Shown: positions 35,634 to 44,047, counted from the first letter of the stretch. The stretch: DNA of 64,000 nt from Chitinophagales bacterium (GCA_020636495.1 JACJXQ010000008.1:1860001-1924000), one strand, 5' to 3'. Numbers and translations: made by a program. Notes: generated by a model from the sequence alone, not told the origin.

Positions 35634-36368
35634 CTATACCATATTCCGTTTTATTTCATCCAGGAACTTTCTGTGATCGGCAGTGAAAGGTTTTTTTGCA
35701 ACAATTATATGGCTGCCCCTGTAGGCAGTTGTCGCCTCAACAAACTCGCCTTTCTCCGTGGTGAATTTGATACCGGCAGCCCTAAGCACGGGTTCGGCCC
35801 AGTTTTGCAAACCTGTGATGAGCAATACATTACGTGGCTGAAGAATGCTGAGTTCTTCTTTGAATAAGTGGGCAGCATTAAATAACTGCCCCTGTATCAA
35901 TTCGTTAGGGAAAACGTCAACAGGTATCGGGCTGATCTTCATCAGGTTGCTGTAGGTAATGATGTGGTTCCAGTCTTTTTCCGTCCTGCCATAGCGTTCC
36001 ATCACCAGTTTGTAGGTAATGTTCCAGAAAAAAGAGCGGTACAGGTTCTGCTTTATCCAGTATTTATTTACCCAGTCCAGCGGGCACCCGCGCGATACTA
36101 CAGAGTACTCATAGGCCTTTTTTACAAGGGTCTCTATCTGCTTCTTGTCTTTTGTAAGCTTAAAGGCTGGTTTCCAGTCAGTTGCAAATTGTCCATACAC
36201 GATCAGGTCTTTCTTCTCGTTGTATTCCTTGCCTATCATAGGGTAGAAGAGGCAATACCTGTTATTTGCAAGTGGCTTATTATCAGGCAATTCCATGAAT
36301 TTTGCCATGTCGAGCATGGTTTTTTCCAGTTCCAGGTTATATAATGATATGTGTTCTATCTTTGCCAT
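35634..36368 (-). CDS. Conserved hypothetical protein, possibly UDG-superfamily fold
   Basis: A 244-residue cytosolic protein with no signal peptide. The N-terminal half is helical (LELEKTMLDMAKFMELP), with CLFYPMIGKEYN and IVYGQFATDWKPAF. The C-terminal half has NHIITYSNLMKISPIP, LQPRNVLLITGLQNWAEPVL and a final RGSHIIVAKKPF. The order IxYxN-then-VLLITGLxNWAEP recalls uracil-DNA-glycosylase-like alpha/beta folds, but the catalytic motif is not clear, so this is a suggestion only. It stands alone, convergent with the propeller gene and divergent from the ribosomal cluster. Confidence 0.6.
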   Translation of the reverse strand: MAKIEHISLYNLELEKTMLDMAKFMELPDNKPLANNRYCLFYPMIGKEYNEKKDLIVYGQFATDWKPAFKLTKDKKQIETLVKKAYEYSVVSRGCPLDWVNKYWIKQNLYRSFFWNITYKLVMERYGRTEKDWNHIITYSNLMKISPIPVDVFPNELIQGQLFNAAHLFKEELSILQPRNVLLITGLQNWAEPVLRAAGIKFTTEKGEFVEATTAYRGSHIIVAKKPFTADHRKFLDEIKRNMV

Positions 36369-36480
36369 ATTCCGGTGCGAAAAACTATAACATTCTAAGT
36401 TAAGCTAAGGTTATGTTTCCATGCAGTTTTCGTGCCACTAAGGTACTGTCAACAAAACTTTAAATTTTCCTGAAATTTAT

Positions 36481-36511
36481 TTTGTTGAATTAAAAACTTC
36501 CAATACCTTTG
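36481..36511 (+). promoter_or_regulatory. Promoter of the S10-spc ribosomal protein cluster
   Basis: TTTG (36481-36484), then 19 bases, then TACCTTTG (36504-36511): an exact Bacteroidota promoter. The start of the transcript (CAGTCCC..TTTTTTACGG, to 36530) resembles the sequence before rplX. The rpsJ ATG is about 40 bases downstream. Confidence 0.82.
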
Positions 36512-36550
36512 CAGTCCCAATTTTTTACGGGTAAGAAGTTATTATAAAGT

Positions 36551-36856
36551 ATGTCACAGCGTATCAGAATTAAGCTTAAGTCTTACGACCACAACCTGGT
36601 TGATAAATCGGCTGAAAAAATAGTAAAAACTGTGCGCAACACAGGAGCAGTGGTTACAGGCCCTATTCCGTTGCCAACGCAGAAGAAGATCTTTACAGTA
36701 TTGCGCTCGCCGCACGTTAACAAGAAAGCCCGCGAGCAGTTCCAACTTTGCACGCACAAGCGTTTGTTGGATATCTATACTTCTTCTTCCCGTACAGTTG
36801 ATGCTCTTTCGAAGCTGGACCTGCCAAGCGGTGTTGAGGTAGAGATAAAAGCATAA
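36551..36856 (+). CDS. rpsJ: 30S ribosomal protein S10
   Basis: First gene of the S10-spc cluster, 101 residues, normal for S10. Motifs include the N-terminal RIRIKLKSYDHNLVDKSAEKIV and the central TGPIPLPTQKKIFTVLRSPHVNKKAREQF loop that reaches the decoding region of the 30S head. S10 also acts as NusE in antitermination. Upstream there is no rpsL-rpsG-fusA group but a divergent unrelated gene. The next gene, rplC, starts 90 bases later. Confidence 0.98.
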   Translation: MSQRIRIKLKSYDHNLVDKSAEKIVKTVRNTGAVVTGPIPLPTQKKIFTVLRSPHVNKKAREQFQLCTHKRLLDIYTSSSRTVDALSKLDLPSGVEVEIKA

Positions 36857-36946
36857 CAGAAGTAAGGTTCTTTAACAAAATTGATAAACAACCAATCCCG
36901 GTCCACACAAAGGCAACCCGGGCGCTTGGTTAAATATATATCGAAA

Positions 36947-37564
36947 ATGAAAGGTATAATTGGTAAAAAAATAGGCATGACCAGTGTGTTCGATGCTAAT
37001 GGCAGGCAAGTGGCTTGTACCATTATCGAAGCTGGGCCTTGTGTGGTTACGCAGAAAAAAACTGTTGAAACAGACGGTTATAATGCGCTGCAAATAGCCT
37101 ACGGTGAGGCTAAAGAAAAAAATACATCGAAAGCTCAGATCAACCATTTTGCAAAAGCAAACACTAGTCCTAAGTCGGTTGTAAAAGAGATACGTAATAG
37201 TTCCATTGATAAACAAGTTGGTGAAGAAATTACCTGCGAAATATTCGCTGAAGGCGAAAGCGTAAGTGTAATTGGTACTTCAAAAGGTAAAGGTTTCCAG
37301 GGTGTTGTAAAACGCCACGGATTTGCCGGTGTGGGTGAGGCGTCTCACGGTCAGCACGATCGTCAGCGCGCACCTGGTTCTATTGGTGGTTCATCATACC
37401 CCAGCCGCGTATTCAAAGGAATGCGTATGGCCGGCCGTATGGGTGGCGATCGCGTGAAGATCAAGAAGCTTAAAGTAATGAAAGTGTTCCCTGAGAAGAA
37501 CTATATATTAATAACAGGTTCTGTTCCGGGTCACAATAATTCAATCGTATTAATTCAGAATTAG
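36947..37564 (+). CDS. rplC: 50S ribosomal protein L3
   Basis: A 205-residue protein with the L3 start MKGIIGKKIGMTSVFD and the loop HGFAGVGEASHGQHDRQRAPGSIGGSSYPSRVFKGMRMAGRMG that reaches the peptidyl-transferase centre. I placed the start at 36947; an upstream in-frame ATG (36881) would add 22 residues unlike any L3. L3 starts 50S assembly near the 3' end of 23S rRNA. rplD follows after 7 bases. Confidence 0.98.
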   Translation: MKGIIGKKIGMTSVFDANGRQVACTIIEAGPCVVTQKKTVETDGYNALQIAYGEAKEKNTSKAQINHFAKANTSPKSVVKEIRNSSIDKQVGEEITCEIFAEGESVSVIGTSKGKGFQGVVKRHGFAGVGEASHGQHDRQRAPGSIGGSSYPSRVFKGMRMAGRMGGDRVKIKKLKVMKVFPEKNYILITGSVPGHNNSIVLIQN

Positions 37565-37571
37565 TATTGTC

Positions 37572-38213
37572 ATGCAAGTTGACGTTTTAAATAGTAAAGG
37601 AGAAAAGACAGGCCGCAACATAGAGTTGCCTGATGAGATATTCGGAATAGAGCCAAATAACCATGTTATTTACCTGGCTGTAAAACAATATCTGGCTGCA
37701 CAACGTCAGGGTACACACAAAACCAAGACCCGTGCAGAGGTAAAAGGCTCATCTAAGAAGCTGCACCGTCAAAAAGGTACAGGTGGATCCCGTAAAGGTA
37801 ACATCCGCAACCCTTTATATAAAGGTGGTGGTGCCGTGAACGGACCTTTGCCACACGGTTATGATTTCAAACTGAACCGTAAGGTGAAAGACCTGGCTAA
37901 AATGTCTGCCCTGGCTTACAAAGCAAAAGACAACAAGATAGTTGTAGTTGAAGATCAGCAAATGAGTGCTCCGAAAACTAAAGATTTCGCAGCAATGATC
38001 AGCAAACTGCAGGGTGATAACAGGAAATCACTGTTCATTTTACCTGATGTAGATGAAAATATCTACCTGAGTAGCCGTAACGTTGCATCGAACAAAACTA
38101 CCGTTCTGAGCGATGTGAACACTTACGACCTGGTAAATGCACACGTGCTGATATTTACAGAATCTGCTGCAAAGCTTTTTTCTGAAATAGAAGAGGAAAC
38201 AACAGAAGCATAA
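37572..38213 (+). CDS. rplD: 50S ribosomal protein L4
   Basis: 213 residues with the L4 loop KGSSKKLHRQKGTGGSRKGNIRNPLYKGGGAVNGPLPHGYDFKLNRKVKDLA, which lines the exit tunnel. In E. coli, L4 also represses its own operon through the S10 leader, but here the 5' leader before rpsJ is only about 40 bases, so that form of attenuation is unlikely (inference). The tail EEETTEA is acidic. Confidence 0.98.
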   Translation: MQVDVLNSKGEKTGRNIELPDEIFGIEPNNHVIYLAVKQYLAAQRQGTHKTKTRAEVKGSSKKLHRQKGTGGSRKGNIRNPLYKGGGAVNGPLPHGYDFKLNRKVKDLAKMSALAYKAKDNKIVVVEDQQMSAPKTKDFAAMISKLQGDNRKSLFILPDVDENIYLSSRNVASNKTTVLSDVNTYDLVNAHVLIFTESAAKLFSEIEEETTEA

Positions 38214-38241
38214 TTAATTAAGAAACTGAAATCATTATAAA

Positions 38242-38538
38242 ATGAAACCTGCTGATATATTGGTAAGGCCTGTTATCACCGAAAAGGTGAATAACCAGAT
38301 AGAAAAATCCGGCCGCTACACTTTTGTAGTGGATAAGAGGGCCAATAAGCTGGAAGTGAAGAAAGCTGTAGAGGAGTTTTACGGAGTGAAAGTGGACAAT
38401 GTGAATACTATAGTTGTTCCGGGCAAAAACAAAAGCCGCTTTACCAAGGCGGGTTTATTGAAAGGTGTTAAGTCATCGTATAAAAAAGCAGTAGTAACCC
38501 TGGTAGAAGGTGATACTATCGACTTATTCTCAATCTAA
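38242..38538 (+). CDS. rplW: 50S ribosomal protein L23
   Basis: 98 residues, with LVRPVITEKVNNQIEKSGRYTFVVDKRANKLEVKKAVEEFYGVKVDNVNT typical of L23. It sits at the tunnel exit, where trigger factor and SRP dock. It lies 28 bases after rplD, in standard operon order. Confidence 0.97.
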   Translation: MKPADILVRPVITEKVNNQIEKSGRYTFVVDKRANKLEVKKAVEEFYGVKVDNVNTIVVPGKNKSRFTKAGLLKGVKSSYKKAVVTLVEGDTIDLFSI

Positions 38539-38558
38539 GGTTATAAAGAAAAAGAGAA

Positions 38559-39389
38559 ATGGCATTACGTAAATATAAACCAACAACAGCCGGTACTCGC
38601 TGGAGAATTGGTAACGCATACGCAGAGGTTACTACAAACGTACCTGAAAAAAGCTTGTTGGAAGTTAACAACAAAACAGGCGGACGTAACTCATCAGGCC
38701 GTCGTAACATGCGCTACATAGGTGGTGGTAACAAAACCATGTATCGTGTTATCGACTTTAAACGTAACAAAAAAGACGTTCCTGCAACGGTAAAGACCAT
38801 CGAATACGATCCGAACCGTACCGCATTCATCGCACTGCTTTCGTATGCAGATGGTGAAAAACGTTACATCATCGCTCCCCAGGGACTGGAAGTAGGTGCT
38901 ACTGTTGTAAGCGGTGAGAGTGTAGCTCCTGAAGTAGGTAACGCATTATTGCTGAAAAACATGCCTTTGGGTACCGTAGTTCACAACATCGAACTGCAAC
39001 CTGGTAAAGGCGCATCAATAGCTCGTAGTGCAGGTACTTACGCACAGCTGAGCGCGAAAGAAGAAAAATATTGTGTACTGAAAATGCCAAGTGGTGAGCT
39101 GCGCAAAGTACTGGGTACTTGCATGGCTACAGTTGGTACCGTTTCTAATAGCGACCACGCTCTGCAAAGTATGGGTAAAGCCGGCCGCAACCGTTGGAAA
39201 GGTATCCGCCCACGCACCCGTGGTGTTGCGATGAACCCTGTAGATCACCCGATGGGTGGTGGTGAAGGTAGGGCTTCAGGTGGTCACCCACGTAGCCGTA
39301 CCGGTAAATACGCCAAAGGTGAGAAGACACGTAAACAAAAAGGCTCTGATAAGTTAATTATTCAGCGCAAAAACGGTAAAAAATTATAA
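38559..39389 (+). CDS. rplB: 50S ribosomal protein L2
   Basis: 276 residues, the normal L2 length. It has the N-terminal KYKPTTAGTRWRIGNAY, the middle GRRNMRYIGGGNKTMYRVIDFKRNK, and the conserved C-terminal VAMNPVDHPMGGGEGRASGGHPRSRTGKYAKGEKTRK, with the His of DHPMGGGEG near the peptidyl-transferase centre. It supports subunit association and peptide-bond formation. rpsS follows after 21 bases. Confidence 0.98.
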   Translation: MALRKYKPTTAGTRWRIGNAYAEVTTNVPEKSLLEVNNKTGGRNSSGRRNMRYIGGGNKTMYRVIDFKRNKKDVPATVKTIEYDPNRTAFIALLSYADGEKRYIIAPQGLEVGATVVSGESVAPEVGNALLLKNMPLGTVVHNIELQPGKGASIARSAGTYAQLSAKEEKYCVLKMPSGELRKVLGTCMATVGTVSNSDHALQSMGKAGRNRWKGIRPRTRGVAMNPVDHPMGGGEGRASGGHPRSRTGKYAKGEKTRKQKGSDKLIIQRKNGKKL

Positions 39390-39410
39390 TACTTAAAGTA
39401 ATAGTATAAT

Positions 39411-39677
39411 ATGGCTCGTTCGATAAAAAAAGGACCTTATGTAGATTATAAGCTGGAGCGCAAGGTTCTTGCTATAAACGACGGTAGTGCAAAAAAAGGT
39501 GTTGTTAAGACCTGGAGCCGCCGTTCTACAATAACGCCAGACTTTGTTGGTCATACATTCGCAGTACACAACGGTAACAAGTTCATACCGGTATATGTAA
39601 CAGAGTACATGGTAGGTCACAAGCTTGGAGAATTTGCACCAACACGCAACTTCAAAAGCCATAGTGGTAGTAAATAA
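39411..39677 (+). CDS. rpsS: 30S ribosomal protein S19
   Basis: 88 residues, with ARSIKKGPYVDYKLERKVL, the RRSTITPDFVGHTFAVHNG core and YVTEYMVGHKLGEFAPTRNFKSH. It binds 16S rRNA with S13 in the 30S head. rpsM (S13) is absent from the window. Confidence 0.98.
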   Translation: MARSIKKGPYVDYKLERKVLAINDGSAKKGVVKTWSRRSTITPDFVGHTFAVHNGNKFIPVYVTEYMVGHKLGEFAPTRNFKSHSGSK

Positions 39678-39733
39678 TATATAAAATAACATCCGGTCTC
39701 ATCTTCTGGTGGGCCACTAATAAAAAAAGAACA

Positions 39734-40123
39734 ATGGAAGCTGTAGCTCGTTTACGGAACTATCCTACATCGCCTCGCAAAATGCGTCTGCTGGCAGACC
39801 TGATCCGTGGTATGGATGTAGAAAAAGCTTTGAATACTTTGAAATTCAGTACAAAGCACCCATCAGTACCTCTGGAGAAACTGCTCGTTAGCGCTATCGC
39901 TAACTGGGGCAACAAAAACGAAGGTGTAGATGTTGCTGATGCGAATTTGTATGTGAAGACCATCATGGTTGATGGCGCCCGCGTTATCAAACGTATGCAA
40001 CCCGCCCCCCAGGGCCGTGCATACCGTGTACGCAAGCGCAGCAACCACGTAACTATTGTAGTAGACAGTAGGAACACTGTGGCTGCTTCATTAGCTGAAA
40101 CAACTAATCAAGAAACTGAATAA
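39734..40123 (+). CDS. rplV: 50S ribosomal protein L22
   Basis: 129 residues with RNYPTSPRKMRLLADLIRGMDVEKAL and the extended tunnel loop RVIKRMQPAPQGRAYRVRKRSNHVTIVV, a known site of macrolide-resistance changes. The C-terminal tail is Thr/Glu-rich. It starts 56 bases after rpsS. Confidence 0.97.
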   Translation: MEAVARLRNYPTSPRKMRLLADLIRGMDVEKALNTLKFSTKHPSVPLEKLLVSAIANWGNKNEGVDVADANLYVKTIMVDGARVIKRMQPAPQGRAYRVRKRSNHVTIVVDSRNTVAASLAETTNQETE

Positions 40124-40151
40124 TAAACATTCAACTAATAATAATTAAGGA

Positions 40152-40919
40152 ATGGGTCAAAAAGCGAATCCTATAGGTAACAGGTTGGGTATCATCCGCG
40201 GATGGGACTCTATGTGGTATGGCGCTAAAAAAGATTTCGCCGACAGGCTGGTTGAGGATCATAAGATCCGCACTTACCTGAACGCACGTATCAACAAAGG
40301 CGGTATTTCACGCATCGTAATTGAGCGTACGTTAGGCAAACTGATCGTAACCATACACACTTCAAAGCCTGGTATAATAATAGGTAAAGGCGGTTCTGAA
40401 GTTGATCGTATCAAAGAAGAGCTGAAAAAACTGACAGGTAAAGATGACGTTCAGATCAACATTATGGAGATCCGTCGTCCTGAACTGGATGCCCAGATCG
40501 TTGCAGAAACTATTGCACGCCAGCTGGAAAGCCGTGTGAGCTATAAAAGGGCTATCAAAATGGCCATCTCTACAGCTATGCGCATGGGTGCAGAGGGTAT
40601 CAAAATAAAAGTGGGCGGACGTTTGAATGGTGCTGAGATCGCTCGTTCTGAAGAGTTCAAACAAGGCCGTACACCATTGCACACTTTCCGTATGGATATC
40701 GATTACAGTTCTTACTTCGCAAGTACTGTATATGGTAAAATAGGTATCAAAGTATGGATCTGTAAAGGTGAAGTACTGGGTAAGCGCGACCTGAATCCTA
40801 ACTTCTCTGCCGGTTCTGACCGTCGTGGCGGCCCGCAGGGTGGTGATGCACCACGTGGTGGTGGCGACCGCAGAGGTGGCGGAGACCGCAGAGGCGGTGG
40901 ACGCGGTGGTCGTCGTTAA
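40152..40919 (+). CDS. rpsC: 30S ribosomal protein S3 with Arg/Gly-rich tail
   Basis: 255 residues. The KH and C-terminal domains are normal: GQKANPIGNRLGIIRGWDS, the KH GxxG region KPGIIIGKGGSEVDRIKEELKK, and EFKQGRTPLHTFRMDIDYSS. S3 lines the mRNA entry channel and has helicase activity with S4 and S5. Unlike E. coli S3, the last ~35 residues are an Arg/Gly/Asp-rich tail of RRGG/DRRGGG repeats, about 20 residues longer overall than E. coli S3. Confidence 0.98.
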   Translation: MGQKANPIGNRLGIIRGWDSMWYGAKKDFADRLVEDHKIRTYLNARINKGGISRIVIERTLGKLIVTIHTSKPGIIIGKGGSEVDRIKEELKKLTGKDDVQINIMEIRRPELDAQIVAETIARQLESRVSYKRAIKMAISTAMRMGAEGIKIKVGGRLNGAEIARSEEFKQGRTPLHTFRMDIDYSSYFASTVYGKIGIKVWICKGEVLGKRDLNPNFSAGSDRRGGPQGGDAPRGGGDRRGGGDRRGGGRGGRR

Positions 40920-40958
40920 TAATAAATTGTAGGATAGTATATAAAATATATTGTAACA

Positions 40959-41381
40959 ATGTTACAGCCAAAGAAAGTAAAACACAGGAAAGCCCATAAA
41001 GGGAGGATCAAAGGAAACGCACAGCGTGGCGCTACTATAGCGTTTGGTTCTTTCGGTCTTAAGGCATTGGAGCCTAAATGGATAACCAACCGCCAGATAG
41101 AGGCAGCGCGTCAGACAATGACCCGTCACATGAAACGTGAGGGTAATGTATGGATCCGCATATTCCCTGACAAACCAATAACCAAAAAACCTGCAGAGGT
41201 ACGTATGGGTAAAGGTAAGGGTAGCCTTGAATATTGGGCAGCAGTTGTAAAACCCGGACGTATCATGTTTGAAATTGACGGTGTACCTCAGCAATTAGCT
41301 CAGGAAGCACTGGCACTGGCAGCGCAGAAACTGCCTATCAAAACAAAATTCGTGGTGCGCAGGGATTACGCAGGTGCTTAA
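40959..41381 (+). CDS. rplP: 50S ribosomal protein L16
   Basis: 140 residues with the L16 pattern QPKKVKHRKAHKGRIKGNAQRGATIAFGSFGLKALEPKWITNRQIEAARQTMTRHMKREGN, and the central loop KPITKKPAEVRMGKGKGS near the A-site tRNA. It organises the 23S A-site region. It lies 39 bases after rpsC. Confidence 0.98.
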   Translation: MLQPKKVKHRKAHKGRIKGNAQRGATIAFGSFGLKALEPKWITNRQIEAARQTMTRHMKREGNVWIRIFPDKPITKKPAEVRMGKGKGSLEYWAAVVKPGRIMFEIDGVPQQLAQEALALAAQKLPIKTKFVVRRDYAGA

Positions 41382-41419
41382 TATTAAACCAGGTACAAAC
41401 TATTTTAAATAAATAAACA

Positions 41420-41632
41420 ATGGCAAAGGCAAAAAAATCGAAAGTTGACGATTTGCGTTCGCTGGACGACCAGGCACTGACCAACAGGATCTCTGAGGAG
41501 CAGTTGCAACTGAAGAGGACCAAGTTCAGCCACGCTGTTAACCCGATTGAGAATCCGCTATCTATCCGCTCTATGCGTCGCACAATAGCCCGTTTGAAAA
41601 CGGAACAACGCAGAAGGGTATTAGGTTTTTAA
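41420..41632 (+). CDS. rpmC: 50S ribosomal protein L29
   Basis: 70 residues, two helices, with LRSLDDQALTNRISEEQLQLKRTKFSHAVNPIENPLSIRSMRRTIARLKTE. This is the usual L29 helical hairpin near the tunnel exit, next to L23. A short Lys-rich start (AKAKKSK) is normal in Bacteroidota. Confidence 0.95.
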   Translation: MAKAKKSKVDDLRSLDDQALTNRISEEQLQLKRTKFSHAVNPIENPLSIRSMRRTIARLKTEQRRRVLGF

Positions 41633-41644
41633 TAAAATTTTGAT

Positions 41645-41911
41645 ATGTCAACAACGACTGAAAGAAAAAGAAGGAAAAGCCGTATAGGTATCGTCTTCAG
41701 CGACAAAATGGATAAAACCATTACTGTTACTGTTGAGCGTAAGGTGAAACACCCGATATACGGTAAGTTCGTAAAGAAAACGAACAAATTCCATGCGCAT
41801 GACGAAAACGGTACTGCCGGTATAGGCGATACTGTGCGCATTATGGAGACGCGCCCTTTGAGTAAAACCAAACGCTGGCGCCTGGTAGAAATAATTGAAA
41901 AAGCTAAGTAA
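41645..41911 (+). CDS. rpsQ: 30S ribosomal protein S17
   Basis: 88 residues with the OB-fold pattern GIVFSDKMDKTITVTVERKVKHPIYGKFVKKTNKFHAHDENG and DTVRIMETRPLSKTKRWRLVEIIEKAK. It is an early-binding 16S protein. It begins 12 bases after rpmC, and rplN follows after 11 bases. Confidence 0.97.
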   Translation: MSTTTERKRRKSRIGIVFSDKMDKTITVTVERKVKHPIYGKFVKKTNKFHAHDENGTAGIGDTVRIMETRPLSKTKRWRLVEIIEKAK

Positions 41912-41922
41912 TCTTTTATTAG

Positions 41923-42291
41923 ATGATACAACAAGAATCCAGGCTAAATGTAGCCGATAACAGTGGAGCAAAGCAGGTACTGTGTATCCGTGTGCTGGGT
42001 AACTCCGGCCAGGACTATGCCGGCGTAGGCGACAAAATAGTGGTTACGGTTAAAGATTCTTTACCCGGTGGCGCTATGAAGAAAGGTACGGTATCTAAAG
42101 CGGTTATCGTACGTACCAAGAAGAAGCTCCGTCGTAAAGATGGTTCATATATCAACTTTGATGATAACGCGGTAGTACTGCTGAATAACTCTGACGAGCC
42201 TCGCGGTACCCGTATATTCGGACCAGTAGCCCGTGAGCTGCGCGATAAAGGGTATATGAAAATAGTTTCTCTGGCACCCGAAGTATTATAA
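41923..42291 (+). CDS. rplN: 50S ribosomal protein L14
   Basis: 122 residues, exact L14 length: MIQQESRLNVADNSGAKQVLCIRVLG, the KGTVSKAVIVRTKKKLRRKDGSYINFDDNAVVLLN core and GTRIFGPVARELRDKGYMKIVSLAPEVL. It forms part of the subunit interface. A 64-base gap with a promoter-like element separates it from rplX. Confidence 0.98.
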   Translation: MIQQESRLNVADNSGAKQVLCIRVLGNSGQDYAGVGDKIVVTVKDSLPGGAMKKGTVSKAVIVRTKKKLRRKDGSYINFDDNAVVLLNNSDEPRGTRIFGPVARELRDKGYMKIVSLAPEVL

Positions 42292-42300
42292 AATAAGTTG

Positions 42301-42308
42301 TACCTTTG
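42301..42308 (+). promoter_or_regulatory. Candidate internal promoter (-7 element) before rplX
   Basis: TACCTTTG at 42301-42308, continuing as CAGCCCGTTTTACGG (to 42323), is nearly the same as the start region of the main S10 promoter (36504-36530). A TTTG at the canonical distance is missing; only non-matching bases are found at 42278-42281. A partial or weak internal promoter is possible. Confidence 0.45.
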
Positions 42309-42355
42309 CAGCCCGTTTTACGGATGTATAAGATCAACACTAATTCATAAGTATT

Positions 42356-42694
42356 GTGAAAAACAGATTTAAACCAAAGTTTAACATCAAGAAAGGCGAT
42401 AACGTTGTCGTTATAGCCGGCAATGATAAGGACCGCACTAAAGCACGCAAAGTGCTGGCTGTGTATCCACAGAAGAGTCGTGTTTTGGTGGAAGGTGTCA
42501 ACATCATAACCAAGCACAACAAGCCTGATGCGCAAAACCCGCAGGGTGGTATCGTTAAGCAGGAGGCGCCTATACACATCTCTAACGTTATGTTGTGGGA
42601 TGCAAAGGCAAAGGCTCCTGTACGTATCAAGCGCGAGCGCACAGAAGGAAGTTTTGTTCGTATTTCTAAAAAATCAGGGGAGGTAATTAAATAA
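42356..42694 (+). CDS. rplX: 50S ribosomal protein L24
   Basis: 112 residues with the KOW motif in KKGDNVVVIAGNDKDRTKARKVLAVYPQKSRVLVEGVN, then HNKPDAQNPQGGIVKQEAPIHISNVMLWDAKA. It starts 50S assembly at the 5' end of 23S rRNA. The start codon is GTG (42356), since no ATG precedes MKNRFKPKFN. Its stop overlaps the rplE start by one base (TAATG). Confidence 0.97.
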   Translation: MKNRFKPKFNIKKGDNVVVIAGNDKDRTKARKVLAVYPQKSRVLVEGVNIITKHNKPDAQNPQGGIVKQEAPIHISNVMLWDAKAKAPVRIKRERTEGSFVRISKKSGEVIK

Positions 42695-43275
42695 TGGAAA
42701 CAGCAGTATACAATCCGCGCCTGCGCAAGCACTATAAAGATGTAGTAGTGCCGGCTTTGATGAAGAAGTTTGGTTACACATCTGTTATGCAATGCCCGCG
42801 CCTGGTAAAAATATGTCTCAACCAGGGTGTTAAAGGCTCTGTGTCTGATAAAAAACTGATAGACGATGCAATAGGTGAAATGACACTGGTGACAGGTCAG
42901 AAAGCAGTACCTACATTGTCTAAGAAAGATATCTCGAACTTCAAACTGCGTAAGAACATGCCTATTGGCTGCCGTGTTACGCTGCGTGGTACTACCATGT
43001 TTGAATTCCTGGATCGTTTCATCGCAGTAACCCTGCCACGTGTACGTGACTTCAAAGGTATCAACGACAAATCGTTCGATGGCCGCGGTAACTACACAAT
43101 GGGTATTACAGAGCAGATCATCTATCCTGAGATAGACATCGACAAAGTAAACCGCATCAGTGGTATGGACCTGACTTTTGTTACGACAGCAAACACTAAC
43201 GAAGAAGCATACGAATTGCTGAAAGAGTTAGGCCTGCCGTTCAAAAATGCAGCGAAAAAAGAAGCAACTAACTAA
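42694..43275 (+). CDS. rplE: 50S ribosomal protein L5
   Basis: 193 residues. The conserved segments are FGYTSVMQCPRLVKICLNQGVKGSV, GQKAVPTLSKKDISNFKLRKNMPIGCRVTLRG, and YTMGITEQIIYPEIDIDKVNRISGMDLTFVTTANTNEEAYELLKELGLPF. It binds 5S rRNA with L18 and contacts P-site tRNA. It is translationally coupled to rplX. Confidence 0.98.
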   Translation: METAVYNPRLRKHYKDVVVPALMKKFGYTSVMQCPRLVKICLNQGVKGSVSDKKLIDDAIGEMTLVTGQKAVPTLSKKDISNFKLRKNMPIGCRVTLRGTTMFEFLDRFIAVTLPRVRDFKGINDKSFDGRGNYTMGITEQIIYPEIDIDKVNRISGMDLTFVTTANTNEEAYELLKELGLPFKNAAKKEATN

Positions 43276-43293
43276 TAGTAATATTTTAGATAA

Positions 43294-43563
43294 ATGGCAA
43301 GAGAATCAATAAAAGCCCGTCAACGCAAACGCGAGAAAATGGTAGCAAAGTACGCTGAAAAGCGTGCAGCTCTTAAAGCCGCCGGCGACTATGAAGCTTT
43401 GGATAAACTTCCAAAGAACGCATCTCCGGTACGTCTTAAGAATCGTTGCCAGTTAACAGGCCGTCCGAAAGGCTATATGCGCCACTTCGGTATCTGTCGT
43501 AACATTTTCCGCGACATGGCGCTTGATGGTAAAATACCGGGTGTACGTAAAGCCAGCTGGTAA
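43294..43563 (+). CDS. rpsN: 30S ribosomal protein S14
   Basis: 89 residues, of the zinc-free long-type class: ARESIKARQRKREKMVAKYAEKRAALKAAGDYEALDKLPKNASPVRLKNRCQLTGRPKGYMRHFGICRNIFRDMA. Only two Cys are present rather than the four of zinc-type S14, and the RLKNRCQLTGRPxG core is intact. It is a 30S head protein. Confidence 0.97.
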   Translation: MARESIKARQRKREKMVAKYAEKRAALKAAGDYEALDKLPKNASPVRLKNRCQLTGRPKGYMRHFGICRNIFRDMALDGKIPGVRKASW

Positions 43564-43648
43564 TGATGAAACGTGGAGAGGTCGCGTAGTAGGGTAGCCC
43601 CAGGCGAAACCAATCACAATTATTTACTTTACAAACTTTTAAATTAAA

Positions 43649-44047
43649 ATGGTAACAGATCCGATAGCAGACTATTTAACCCGCATCCGTAACGGCCAGA
43701 TGGCTCGTCACCGCATCGTGGAGATCCCTGCATCAAATGTGAAAAAGCGTATTACAGAGATCCTTTACGATAAAGGGTATATCCTGAAATACAAATTTGA
43801 AGATGATAACAAACAAGGTATTATCAAAATAGCCCTGAAATATCATCCGGAAACAAAAGAACCTGCGATCAAATCATTGGAAAGGGTGAGCCGTCCGGGT
43901 TTGCGCCAGTACAAGAAGCCAAATGAGCTTCCTCGTGTAATGAGCGGACTGGGTATAGCCATCGTTTCTACATCGAAAGGTGTAATGACTGATAAAGAAG
44001 CTCGCGCTAATAAGATAGGCGGCGAGGTTATGGCAGCAATTTATTAA
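43649..44047 (+). CDS. rpsH: 30S ribosomal protein S8
   Basis: 132 residues: DPIADYLTRIRNGQMARHRIVEIPASNVKKRITEILYDKGYI, and the C-terminal SRPGLRQYKKPNELPRVMSGLGIAIVSTSKGVMTDKEARANKIGGEVMAAIY. It binds the central domain of 16S rRNA and in E. coli represses the spc operon through a site near rplE. Gaps of 85 and 87 bases flank it. Confidence 0.98.
   Translation: MVTDPIADYLTRIRNGQMARHRIVEIPASNVKKRITEILYDKGYILKYKFEDDNKQGIIKIALKYHPETKEPAIKSLERVSRPGLRQYKKPNELPRVMSGLGIAIVSTSKGVMTDKEARANKIGGEVMAAIY

Noticed and set aside
43294..43563. Zinc-binding type S14
   Set aside because: Only two cysteines are seen instead of the CxxC...CxxC set; the sequence fits the zinc-free class.
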